From CBDCZY01 sp965224745 (GTDB taxonomy: Bacteria; Pseudomonadota; Gammaproteobacteria; Methylococcales; Methylomonadaceae): a DNA stretch of 64,000 nucleotides. The translations under genes and the position numbers were made by a program. Positions 1 to 7,724 of the stretch are shown in pieces; positions within the stretch are counted from its first letter, which is position 1, and each line of letters starts with the position of its first letter. The stretch is from assembly GCA_965224745.1 (NCBI GenBank), contig CBDCZY010000002.1:496001-560000 (forward strand), read 5' to 3'. The notes beneath the pieces were generated by a model. That model worked only from the letters and a program-made list of their open reading frames with translations, was not told where the DNA came from and did not search any database.

Positions 1-268
1 CATAGAAAACCTCGTCGCCAATACAGTAGTTTTTAACCTCCGACCCAATCGCAATCACTTCACCCGCAGCATCCCAACCTAGTATTCTCGGTATGGTTTC
101 TGTTTGGTCTTTGGGTGCCCGTACTTTGGTATCGACCGGATTGACTGAAATCGCTTTCACCGCAACCAGTAAATCTTTTCCATTTGGCTCGGGTTTATAA
201 ATGTCAACATCAATGAGTGATTGTTCATCTTGGATGGGCAAATAGTTATACAAACCGATAGCTTTCAT
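1..268 (-). CDS. Zinc-binding alcohol dehydrogenase/quinone oxidoreductase (MDR family), partial
   Basis: N-terminal 89 residues of a medium-chain dehydrogenase/reductase; the rest lies off the left edge. The protein opens MKAIGLYNYLPIQ and shows the GroES-like fold signature SVNPVDTKVR, then LGWDAAGEVIAIGSEV and IGDEVFY, as in the zinc-type alcohol dehydrogenase-like subgroup of NAD(P)H-dependent carbonyl/quinone reductases. An upstream ATG at 274 abuts the GGAG Shine-Dalgarno, whereas the ATG ending at 268 sits 6 nt from it and gives the family's usual N-terminus, so 268 is chosen. It is divergent from a LysR regulator, a common pairing for these electrophile-responsive reductases. The substrate cannot be told. 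Confidence 0.85.
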   Translation of the reverse strand, partial: MKAIGLYNYLPIQDEQSLIDVDIYKPEPNGKDLLVAVKAISVNPVDTKVRAPKDQTETIPRILGWDAAGEVIAIGSEVKNYCIGDEVFY

Positions 269-454
269 TTTCATCTCCTTCATTCTCATATTTAGATTGA
301 ATACTATCTAATACATGGTTAATTTTCATTGCATTTCTCCACTTTAAATAAACACCTTCTGTGTTTTAGTAACGATGAGCTGTAGAATACACCATTCATT
401 TTTTATGGACAATATCGTACAATATGAAAACTCTATACAGTAATACTGAAGAAT
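269..454. promoter_or_regulatory. Divergent promoter region, MDR dehydrogenase / LysR gene
   Basis: This 186-bp AT-rich spacer lies between two divergent starts, the usual place for a LysR-type operator that serves both genes. It contains repeated AT-rich half-sites such as acaatatcgtacaatatg near 410-426, but no single T-N11-A box stands out. Role inferred from arrangement only. Confidence 0.4.
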
Positions 455-1384
455 ATGGATAAATTGGGCGATATGGACTTATTCGTGCGTGTCGTTAAAA
501 ATGGCGGACTTGCTGTGGCTGGGCGAGAAGTAGGGTTGTCGCCAGCGAGCATGAGTGCACGAATTAATGCATTGGAACAGCGCTACGGTATGCGTTTATT
601 AAACAGAACTACAAGACACGTTTCACCAACAGAAGCTGGTAGCAAATTTTACGACGCTTGCGTGTGCATTTTAGCCGATGTCAACGAAGCGGAAACCCAA
701 CTTCAGTCCGTAAAAGAATCATTCTCCGGCCCCCTGCGCATTACCGCGACATCGGACATGGGTCAACAGCACATCGCTCCTTTGCTATCGAAATTTATCG
801 CCCAGCACCCATGCGTTTCGCCGCATCTGTATTTGACTGACGGTATCGTTAATCTAGCTGAGCAGAGCTTTGACTTGGGTGTACGTTACGGTCACTTACC
901 AGATAGCTCGCTGGTAGTAAGAAAACTGGCAACCAGTCACCGAGTGGTTTGCGCATCTCCCGATTACCTAAACAAAAAGGGCATACCAAAAACTCCACAA
1001 GCACTTTCTGAACATGATTGCCTGGTAATGGTTCGTGTCACTGAACCCTTAACCAACTGGTATTTTCATACAGCAAACGGGCAGGAAACAGTTGCCATCA
1101 ATGCCGCACGGTCATCTAATGATGGCGCGTTAATACGTAGATGGGCGCTTGAAGGTACAGGTATTGCGTTAAAATCTTACCTGGATGTCGCGGCTGACAT
1201 CAAGGCCAAAAGACTGGTTACTGTGTTGGATGATTTTATGCAGGATTTCAATAGTGACGGAACATCATACGACGCGGATCTTCAGCTAGTATATCCCAGT
1301 CGTAAATATATGCCGCTTCGTGTACAAGGGTTCATTGATTTGTTACTTGATCATTTTAAGGACTCACCCGACCCATTTATTTAA
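455..1384 (+). CDS. LysR family transcriptional regulator
   Basis: A 309-residue LysR-type regulator. Residues 1-60 form the winged helix-turn-helix (VGLSPASMSARINALEQRYG, then LLNRTTRHVSPTEAG). The remainder is the periplasmic-binding-protein-like effector domain, beginning around FSGPLRITATSDMG and containing FDLGVRYGHLPDSSLVVRKL. It resembles the large CrgA/DsdC-like group that often regulates an adjacent oxidoreductase. It is divergent from the truncated MDR dehydrogenase and probably controls it, responding to an unknown small ligand. The start codon has only a weak purine-rich leader (gaaga), but the N-terminus aligns with the family. Confidence 0.92.
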   Translation: MDKLGDMDLFVRVVKNGGLAVAGREVGLSPASMSARINALEQRYGMRLLNRTTRHVSPTEAGSKFYDACVCILADVNEAETQLQSVKESFSGPLRITATSDMGQQHIAPLLSKFIAQHPCVSPHLYLTDGIVNLAEQSFDLGVRYGHLPDSSLVVRKLATSHRVVCASPDYLNKKGIPKTPQALSEHDCLVMVRVTEPLTNWYFHTANGQETVAINAARSSNDGALIRRWALEGTGIALKSYLDVAADIKAKRLVTVLDDFMQDFNSDGTSYDADLQLVYPSRKYMPLRVQGFIDLLLDHFKDSPDPFI

Positions 1385-1456
1385 TCAAATAGATGAATTT
1401 GATAATATATATACCTTTCCCGCTCCTTTCTTCCCATTAATCCAACTTACTTGATT

Positions 1457-1909
1457 ATGCTCAACCAATTAAAAATATTCTTTGAGGAAAATATGAAACT
1501 TTCAACTCCCAAAGAAAACTCCACTGAAAAATTACATTTGGCCTGTGCCGCTCTGTTTTTAGAAATGATGATGATGGACGAGGTGGTCGAAACCAAAGAA
1601 CAAGAAGAAATTTTGGCGCTCATCAGTGATAATTTTTCTTTAACCACTGAGCAAGCAACATCTCTGATGGAAATGGCTGAACAAGAAAGAAAACAGGCGA
1701 CTGATTATTTTCAATTTACTTCACTCATCAATGATCAATATAGCGCTGAACAGAAAATCCAACTCGTTGGATCGCTCTGGAAGATTGCATTTATTGATGG
1801 AAAGCTGGATATGCACGAAGAATATTTAGTGCGAAAAATAGCGGATCTTTTACATGTAACGCACGCAGATTTTATCAAAGCAAAGAACCGCTTTAATAAA
1901 GCGCAGTAG
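1457..1909 (+). CDS. TerB family tellurite resistance-like protein
   Basis: A 150-residue, mostly helical acidic protein. Two related segments carry the TerB/DjlA-N-type pattern: HLACAALFLEMMMMDEVVE followed by EEILALISDNFSLT, and QLVGSLWKIAFIDGKLDMHE followed by LVRKIADLLHV. The acidic D/E positions after each hydrophobic helix are the putative metal-binding sites of the family. The ATG at 1457 gives the family-like start MLNQLKIFFEE; a later ATG at 1493 has a better GAGG leader and is the alternative. No tellurite gene cluster surrounds it, so a role in tellurite resistance is not implied. Stand-alone TerB proteins of this type have no settled function. Confidence 0.8.
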   Translation: MLNQLKIFFEENMKLSTPKENSTEKLHLACAALFLEMMMMDEVVETKEQEEILALISDNFSLTTEQATSLMEMAEQERKQATDYFQFTSLINDQYSAEQKIQLVGSLWKIAFIDGKLDMHEEYLVRKIADLLHVTHADFIKAKNRFNKAQ

Positions 1910-2317
1910 GGTTCTGTGTACTGACTCAGACTTCGGTGAATAAGCGCACCCGTTTGGCGAACTATTTCAGAAACCATCGTTACGGGAAAAACCGCTGCCT
2001 TGCTCGGCAAGTAGCCTCCCGTAGTGGTACTGACAGACGGCAGTCCACCCACAATCCGTTTTATGAAGAGAAGAAATAGACGTGTGTTAATCAGCATCGA
2101 AAACTTTCAGCCATCAGTGTCTATTATTTCCAATTGAAATTTTTATATGATTGATTTATATATCATTTGATATTTTAAAGATGGAAAAACATGGTGCTGA
2201 AGCTGGAAAAACTTACAAGCCGATTAACACACAATGGAATTAAAACTTGCAATTGGCTGATATTCTAAAAATAGTAGTATTTAAGTTATCTGACAGGTCT
2301 AGAGTAACCACTTCAAT
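1910..2317. other. Intergenic, no gene recognised
   Basis: About 400 bp between the TerB gene and the convergent vapC. The stretch 1916-2095 is more GC-rich than its surroundings and is open on the minus strand, but its translation matches no family I know, and it overlaps the 3' end of the TerB gene. It may be a remnant of a mobile element. Confidence 0.4.
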
Positions 2318-2731
2318 TCAGAGAGTGAACCAATTTTCCACCGTTAAATTTTCAACGCGGGTAAATTCGCGCTCATTGACAGTCACAACCGTTAAACCTA
2401 AAGACAAAGCATGGGCAGCAATTAACAAATCATGTTGATCAATAGGCAAACCCCTTCTTTCAAGATTTACCCTGATTCCAGCGTACACCTTGTCAGTAGA
2501 CTCTTCCAAAGGCAATATGGTCAAACTGTTTAAAACCTGCTCAACATTAAATGATAATTTCGATGATTGTTTTTTGGCTGCCCCATAACGTAATTCGCAC
2601 GCGACTATAATACTGGTACAGCAGTGTATTTCTAATCCCGTTGACAACATTCTCTCCGCAACCACGCCCTGAGGATTTTTAATCAATTCAGAAACAATGT
2701 TGGTATCCAGTAAATAACGATAATTAGCCAT
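2318..2731 (-). CDS. vapC: VapC-like PIN-domain ribonuclease toxin
   Basis: A 137-residue PIN-domain protein, the toxin of a type II toxin-antitoxin pair. The first acidic residue of the active site is in YLLDTNIVSELIKNP, a second acidic residue lies in the helix around ACELRYGA, and a late cluster is in GLPIDQHDLLIAAHALSLG, ending in VTVNEREFTRVENLTVENW. This is the full PIN layout, so the nuclease looks intact. The ATG at 2731 shares its A with the antitoxin stop (TGATG), so translation is coupled to vapB. Such toxins typically cleave tRNA or rRNA; the target here is unknown. Confidence 0.9.
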   Translation of the reverse strand: MANYRYLLDTNIVSELIKNPQGVVAERMLSTGLEIHCCTSIIVACELRYGAAKKQSSKLSFNVEQVLNSLTILPLEESTDKVYAGIRVNLERRGLPIDQHDLLIAAHALSLGLTVVTVNEREFTRVENLTVENWFTL

Positions 2732-2967
2732 CAAAAAATATCTTCTGGGTCTACTGGTAAATCGATAATCTCTGGAAAATTTTCATCTAAAGTCGGCAGA
2801 GAAGCTAATAATGTCTTTAAACTTTTCTTTCTGATAGGTTCAATAATCAGTTTATCACCCTCTTTATGGATAATCGCTTCTGTACCCTCTAATTCAAATT
2901 CTCGCGGAATCCGTATAGCTTGATTACGGCCATTTCTAAATAAACTAACGTGTCGTTCACTTTGCAT
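2731..2967 (-). CDS. vapB: VapB-like antitoxin (SpoVT/AbrB-type DNA-binding)
   Basis: A 78-residue antitoxin of the VapB/VagC group. The N-terminal swapped-hairpin DNA-binding domain shows FRNGRNQAIRIPREFELEG and KLIIEPI. The C-terminal tail (LDENFPEIIDLPVDPEDIF) is acidic and would wrap the toxin. The ATG at 2967 is preceded by GAGGTGA at 6 nt, so the longer in-frame readings upstream are not used. It is the first gene of a two-gene operon with vapC, and a palindrome 32 bp upstream is the likely autoregulatory operator. Confidence 0.9.
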   Translation of the reverse strand: MQSERHVSLFRNGRNQAIRIPREFELEGTEAIIHKEGDKLIIEPIRKKSLKTLLASLPTLDENFPEIIDLPVDPEDIF

Positions 2968-2998
2968 AAGAATCACCTCATAAAATAAAGCATAGGCC

Positions 2999-3012
2999 TA
3001 AGCATATGCTTA
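2999..3012. promoter_or_regulatory. Palindromic operator candidate of vapBC
   Basis: TAAGCATATGCTTA is a perfect 14-bp palindrome 32 bp upstream of the vapB start, flanked further out by CATA (2991-2994) and TATG (3016-3019). VapB antitoxins and VapBC complexes bind such palindromes to repress their own promoter. Assignment is from position and symmetry. Confidence 0.6.
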
Positions 3013-3103
3013 CAATATGAATCTGTCAAACTTTAAAATGTCATCTACCTATGTCTTTCATCGTCGATAACGTGTGTGCGAAATTCAGAAAAGAGGGGAC
3101 AAA

Positions 3104-3488
3104 CTACGTTTTATGAAGGAAGCTCTGAGGTATGGCTAAAACCCCTCCAATATCGGCTAAAGGTGATAATACCCTTCCGCCTTCAGTTTCAGAGGACAAG
3201 TACACGCGATGGTGGTAAGTATACCCATAAGAAACTGTGCCAACGACTTGACTCAAGTCATTAGTTTTTTTAGCAATAGCGAGTTCGGATCCTAACGTAC
3301 CGACAGTGTCTCCGCTTAGCGTGTTCAGATCGATCATGACGCGATCAGACCCATTACCGGAAGAGAAAAAGGGCTTTCTATCATTTAGTTGGAAATTGGC
3401 TAGCGCCTACTCCTTGTCCTGTATCATTTATATCGGCAACACTCGTTACTTTGAAGTTGATAAAGTAAGCGCCATTCATGACAGACAT
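3104..3488 (-). pseudogene. HAF-repeat (extracellular repeat) protein remnant, frameshifted
   Basis: Two consecutive minus-strand reading frames together give HAF-type extracellular repeats. The first, from the ATG ending at 3488, contains VADINDTGQGVGASQFPTK and stops at 3381. Skipping one base at about 3383 continues into DRKPFFSSGNGSDRVMIDLN, then TLSGDTVGTLGSELAIAKKT and NDLSQVVGTVSYGYTYHHR. The motifs 'IND.GQ.VG' and 'M.DLNTL' are typical of HAF repeats. The fragment lacks a signal peptide and begins immediately after the stop of the upstream beta-propeller gene, so it is a decayed end of a once larger secreted protein. Confidence 0.65.
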
Positions 3489-5996
3489 TTAATTCAAATC
3501 AGCAAGTGCCGAAGAATATACTGAATTATTATGAATATAATGAACGCTATCTTCTTGTATCACTGCTCTATCGTTATGGATCTGCTCACCCACGAAAGAA
3601 CAATGATTGCCAGGTTTATTACATATTTCAAGGGAAGCATCAGTAATCAATTTCCCCTCTAGCTCGATGCCTGGGTTATCCCCTGTATTTATGTTAAAGG
3701 TATACAGTCCTGTGTGTGTCCAATTATAAAAAGCACTGGGTTGGCTATAATCTTCAAAGTCGTCACTTGATTCGTGCTCATTCAATTTCACGGGGATTGC
3801 CAGTATCGAAGAGTCTCCAGAAGCAAGCCAGGCTAAACCATGGTGATCTGTTGATACCGTTGTTTCAGTTCCTCGTTTCCCAAGAACAATGGATTCTATT
3901 TCGCGTAAATTATCGCCGTCTGAAACATCAAATAAAGACAATTTGACGCCTTGAGACCAGGCAGCATCTTCTCCTTCCACTGCAATAGCATCTTTACCAA
4001 TGCCTAACAGATAATTTTCTCCAATAGGCTGGAGGTAATCTGAGAAACCATTAACTTCTAACTCTCCAAGAATTTTCGGTTGCTCTGGTTGAGTGAAATC
4101 AATGACAAAAAGAGGATCAATCTCTTTGAAAGTCACCAAATATCCACGAGCTCCAATAAATCTCGCAGCATAAAGCTTTTCACCTGGTTTTCCAAGATTA
4201 TCTAATGTGCTGATTATTTCCAGACTTTGATTGTCAGCAGCTTCACGTAGTGCAGTAACGCTTGAAGTGGAAGTTTCATCCCCAGTATTACCCTTTGAAG
4301 TTGCAACTTTCAAAATATCTTCATGTTCACCCATACGAAACGGTTGTTTATCAGCATCCCAGCCAAGGTGTCCTTGTACAGTCCCGGAACCACGATAGTC
4401 TAATGTTCCTTCCCCCAGGGCAAACTTATGTATTTCTGTTTCCATTTCAGAATCGCCAGGTTCATAAAAAAGACTCATCCCTACTAACGAACTGGGGTAA
4501 CGACTGCTCGTTAAATATAAGGCTTTAGTAGACACATAAAAAGTATCGATATTACCTGCGATACAAGTTGAATAATGTTGTTCAGGACTACTCAAAGGAA
4601 TGGCTGTTACTGTAATTAATGTATTATCAACACCTTTGATACTATTTTGTCTAGGAATAAAGCAATCTGTGGCATCAACAACTGGAACGCCATTACTATT
4701 ATCGATAGAGATTAAGGGTAATAAATCGTTTATATCCTGATTTTCAGGCACTAAGGGATTATATTCTTGGCTCGGTTGGCTAGTGTCGATAGGTGGTGAC
4801 ACGGGTTCTGGTACTTGTTCTGAAGAAGATGGCGGTGAAATAGGTTGAGGTATTTCTGGTTGAGAATCAACTGGCTGGCGAAATTCGAAATAAGGGTTTT
4901 TCCGCGTAACCAAATAAAGTACATCATCAATGAGACGACTGGATATGAGAGATGTATCCAGACTGACGTGTGTTTTTGCTTGCATATTTTCAGGCTGACT
5001 AATATCGACAAACGTAATATCAGTCTTATTATTTTGCCAAAATGAAGGCTCGTACCAAGAATCAAAAACACCAAAGCTTGCAGAATTGTTAAGGTGAATT
5101 AAATGTTTTTTGTCATCGACCTTCGCCAAGTAAAGAGAACCTTTTTGATCCCTACCAGCATTTATTTCTAATTGACCAAGCTCAATGTTTGTAGCTGGAT
5201 TAGCCTGAATAGTATAGGAAGTAATACATTGTTTATTTCTGTCAAATTCACAATTTTCCAACGCGTATAACCGCTCTCCATCAGCTTTAACAAGATCGGC
5301 TTCATCGACACCCACTTCTTGCAAATTAGTCTGTGAAACTGAAGCCGTCGAGTCACTAGCTGCTTCTGCTTGAGGTTCGGCTGGGGCTGCAGGCGCAGCA
5401 ACAGGAGCAGGAATCGGGTCTGGCGGCAACAAACCTCCACCAAACAATGATCCACGAGCGAAAAAGCTAGCCAACAGTAACTCGTTTTTTACCTGATGTA
5501 ATGTCGAAACATCTTCGTTAAACACAACCATAGGGGCTGAAGAACTATTGTAGAAGATTTTCATATCCCCTTCGACTTGGTAACCAACATGAACTAAATA
5601 TTCTCCGGCAGGCAATATCTTGTTCTCAAGAACCTTGATAATTTCATCTTTTTCTAATACTTTGCTCTTAAAAGGCTGTAGCGAAACATTCTGTTTATCC
5701 CAGATCTGCCAACCTGATGATGTATATTGATACCAATCGGTATTGTATTGAGCAAACAAATAGAGTTTTCCAGCCTTCCCTACATCATTGTTTCCCACGT
5801 TAATGTGGAATTTAAAATTGATGGCCTCATTGCTGAGAAAAGTATTGCTAAGATTATCCCTGTTATTGCTAATACGATGCTTAATACTAGCGCCTGAAGC
5901 CTCATCAGCTAATGAAATGGGTGTTAATGTCATCGCGTTTGCGTGAGGAAAAAGCCCAAAACCACCTAGAAACAATAATGTGGTTGTTTTTTTCAT
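3489..5996 (-). CDS. Secreted beta-propeller domain protein (Beta_propel/COG4880 type)
   Basis: An 835-residue exported protein with a Sec signal peptide (MKKTTTLLFLGGFGLFPHANA). Residues 25-165 form a beta-rich domain, followed by a Pro/Ala linker (about 190-210). The family signature TNLQEVGVDEADLVKADG at 223-240 begins a large C-terminal propeller distantly related to WD40, as in archaeal and bacterial Beta_propel proteins. A second Pro/Ser-rich insertion lies at about 375-420, inside the propeller. AGGAG 7 nt before the ATG supports the start. The molecular role of this family is not established; a cell-surface or periplasmic binding or protease-associated role is possible. The HAF-repeat relic lies directly downstream. 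Confidence 0.85.
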   Translation of the reverse strand: MKKTTTLLFLGGFGLFPHANAMTLTPISLADEASGASIKHRISNNRDNLSNTFLSNEAINFKFHINVGNNDVGKAGKLYLFAQYNTDWYQYTSSGWQIWDKQNVSLQPFKSKVLEKDEIIKVLENKILPAGEYLVHVGYQVEGDMKIFYNSSSAPMVVFNEDVSTLHQVKNELLLASFFARGSLFGGGLLPPDPIPAPVAAPAAPAEPQAEAASDSTASVSQTNLQEVGVDEADLVKADGERLYALENCEFDRNKQCITSYTIQANPATNIELGQLEINAGRDQKGSLYLAKVDDKKHLIHLNNSASFGVFDSWYEPSFWQNNKTDITFVDISQPENMQAKTHVSLDTSLISSRLIDDVLYLVTRKNPYFEFRQPVDSQPEIPQPISPPSSSEQVPEPVSPPIDTSQPSQEYNPLVPENQDINDLLPLISIDNSNGVPVVDATDCFIPRQNSIKGVDNTLITVTAIPLSSPEQHYSTCIAGNIDTFYVSTKALYLTSSRYPSSLVGMSLFYEPGDSEMETEIHKFALGEGTLDYRGSGTVQGHLGWDADKQPFRMGEHEDILKVATSKGNTGDETSTSSVTALREAADNQSLEIISTLDNLGKPGEKLYAARFIGARGYLVTFKEIDPLFVIDFTQPEQPKILGELEVNGFSDYLQPIGENYLLGIGKDAIAVEGEDAAWSQGVKLSLFDVSDGDNLREIESIVLGKRGTETTVSTDHHGLAWLASGDSSILAIPVKLNEHESSDDFEDYSQPSAFYNWTHTGLYTFNINTGDNPGIELEGKLITDASLEICNKPGNHCSFVGEQIHNDRAVIQEDSVHYIHNNSVYSSALADLN

Positions 5997-6027
5997 TATG
6001 TAACTCCTTTATGATTTTATTTAAGAA

Positions 6028-6087
6028 AAGATAGCAACTAAAAAATAGCTACAGCCATGGGTAGCTATTTTTTTGGCTTGCTATCTT
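6028..6087. terminator. Two-tier stem-loop upstream of the beta-propeller gene
   Basis: AAGATAGCAA (6028-6037) pairs with TTGCTATCTT (6078-6087), and inside it an A/T-rich stem ending AATAGCTAC (about 6040-6052) pairs with GTAGCTATT and its T-run (6061-6073). On either strand it resembles an intrinsic terminator. Lying 31 bp upstream of the minus-strand start at 5996, it may end an upstream transcript or act as a leader attenuator. Confidence 0.5.
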
Positions 6088-6438
6088 AATCAAGATTGTT
6101 TCACTTGAACTGAGGTCAAAATGAGATCAAGAATTCCAACGATTTGACCCCGACAAAAAATGGCATGAAGAAACCCTTTTAAAAATAAACCCCGCAAATA
6201 TTAGACCAAGTATAAAGATTGGAAGAAAAGGTGTGATTTGAAATATAGGGATATGCTAGAACAACAGGCAATCCAGCAATAGGAAAGGCTCTTCTTATTT
6301 TTTCTGATAAGAATTTTGAGGGTGGGATATAACATATATACCATTGGTAAATAACATAGTTCTTTTATTTCACCATGCTTTTAGATCCGGCAAAAGCGGC
6401 TTTGCCGCACTTTAACCCATCTATAGATTAAGTGCTTA

Positions 6439-6594
6439 GGAACGCGCACGGAATAAGTTCGGCAACTAGCGCGGGGTTTTTGTTTGTCTTCAAGGCGCGG
6501 CAACAGGCGCATAGCAGGCTACGCAACTGTTGCCACAACACCGAAGACGGACAAAAAAACAAGTTAGTTGTCGAAGTTATTTCGTGCACGTTCC
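6439..6594. repeat. 156-bp imperfect inverted repeat (long hairpin)
   Basis: The two arms of about 75 nt are mutual reverse complements with scattered mismatches. The left arm begins GGAACGCGCACGGAATAA and the right arm, read in reverse complement, begins GGAACGTGCACGAAATAA; the match continues through a CAACTA segment, a T-rich run, GTCTTC and GGCAACAG. Both strands are open for about 60 codons because of the symmetry. It resembles a MITE or folded-repeat insertion. The rest of the spacer 6088-6683 shows only a short CGGCAAA/TTTGCCG hairpin at about 6388-6410 and a GGTCAAA/TTTGACC pair near 6113-6150. Confidence 0.7.
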
Positions 6595-6683
6595 ATAGTA
6601 TCTTCATATTAACCGTCAAATCTTGATGACCTCTGACGTTTTTGATTCAGCCGGAATACTATCAAAACATAGGTGACAATTTG

Positions 6684-7442
6684 CTAGACTTCAAAACGCT
6701 TGATCCCGCGAAATACAAAAGCTGGATTGATACCAAACATATCACGAAAACAGTGGCTGAAATGAGTCGCATCGGCGAATCCGCTATCCATCGCTACCCG
6801 AGTCATATTGTCACAGCTCGAAAATTGTTCCACTGCCAGCAGTAACCGTTTCCACATTCTAAAACGTCGATAAGGAACGCCCGTTTGTTCCCTGAATAAA
6901 TGCAGGAAACGCGATGCAGACAGATCAACCGTCCTTGCTAACTGCTCTTTGGAAAAATTGCAATCGGGTTCAGAGCGGATAAGATTTATAGTCGTTTGCA
7001 CACGAGGGTCGACTACCATCTTTAAACGATCGTTGCATTTCAGAAAACCGTCTAGTCTTGCGGCAACTGCTTGCTTTTGCGGGTCTTCTTCATAAATCCA
7101 ACGGAAACAATCCACAGTCTCAGTGTCAGTGTCAGTGTCAGTGTCATGAAAACAGGTTGTTACTTGTTGTTGACAGGGAAACTTTTGTTGAAAATAAAGA
7201 AAATCATCACAATTTCTTTCGATAAATAGCTTGCCATGTATACCGCCCGCAAAATCCAATTCATGTTGAATGTTAGCCGGAACGACAGCACAACGACAAC
7301 TCACCGGATCGCTCTTCCCAACTTTGATTTGAAAAGGTCTATAAATACCGACATGCAAAGCAATTGTTCCGTAGCGATGAGCCCCTAGAGGTGGCGATGG
7401 GCCAAAGTAAAGCACTCTGTTCTGCCAAAGGAATAAGCGCAT
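6684..7442 (-). CDS. AraC family transcriptional regulator
   Basis: A regulator of about 252 residues. The N-terminal cupin-like sensor starts RLFLWQNRVLYFGPS, matching the usual beginning of this AraC group; an ATG at 7466 or further upstream is possible, but no start has a good Shine-Dalgarno. The C-terminal double helix-turn-helix is seen in FSKEQLARTVDLSASRFLHL followed by FREQTGVPYRRFRMWKRL, and DSGFADATHFSHCFRDMFG followed by INPAFVF. A (Asp-Thr)4 tract from a hexanucleotide repeat sits between sensor and DNA-binding domain. It is divergent from the DUF3047 gene at 7725 and may regulate it. Confidence 0.85.
   Translation of the reverse strand: MRLFLWQNRVLYFGPSPPLGAHRYGTIALHVGIYRPFQIKVGKSDPVSCRCAVVPANIQHELDFAGGIHGKLFIERNCDDFLYFQQKFPCQQQVTTCFHDTDTDTDTETVDCFRWIYEEDPQKQAVAARLDGFLKCNDRLKMVVDPRVQTTINLIRSEPDCNFSKEQLARTVDLSASRFLHLFREQTGVPYRRFRMWKRLLLAVEQFSSCDNMTRVAMDSGFADATHFSHCFRDMFGINPAFVFRGIKRFEV
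7120..7146. repeat. In-frame hexanucleotide microsatellite (TCAGTG)4
   Basis: Four perfect TCAGTG units plus a partial fifth lie inside the AraC gene. Read on the minus strand they encode Asp-Thr repeated four times in the interdomain linker. Copy-number change by slippage would lengthen or shorten the linker by two residues without shifting the frame. Confidence 0.85.
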
Positions 7443-7724
7443 AGCGTTAGGATAAGTTTTAATCATAGCCAGTTTATGCAAGTTTGTGAGGCAATGCTCC
7501 GATACAATATTTTGTAACGTGATTAGGGTAGCAACCATGAATAGCTTCCATGAACGTTGCAGATTGAATTTAATCAAGCGTTGATCATATAGCTCTGCCC
7601 AATGACACTAAAACCTACTGACAATCACCTTAAACAAAATACTGGTTTTACAATTTCTTGAAAAGGTAACAAATTCAATTACAGGTGTACAGTCCTAAAT
7701 GATGAAACGAATCGGAGACCAACC

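Noticed and set aside
1457..1909. Tellurite resistance locus
   Set aside because: Only a TerB-like protein is present; no terC, terD or terZ-like neighbours.
1735..2097. 120-codon minus-strand open frame over the end of the TerB gene
   Set aside because: It overlaps a well-supported gene in antisense, has no recognisable motif and no ribosome-binding site.
6428..6626. Open frames of about 60 codons on both strands
   Set aside because: They result from the symmetry of the long inverted repeat; neither has a start signal or protein-like composition.
7120..7146. On/off phase variation by the repeat
   Set aside because: The unit is six bases, so copy changes cannot shift the reading frame.
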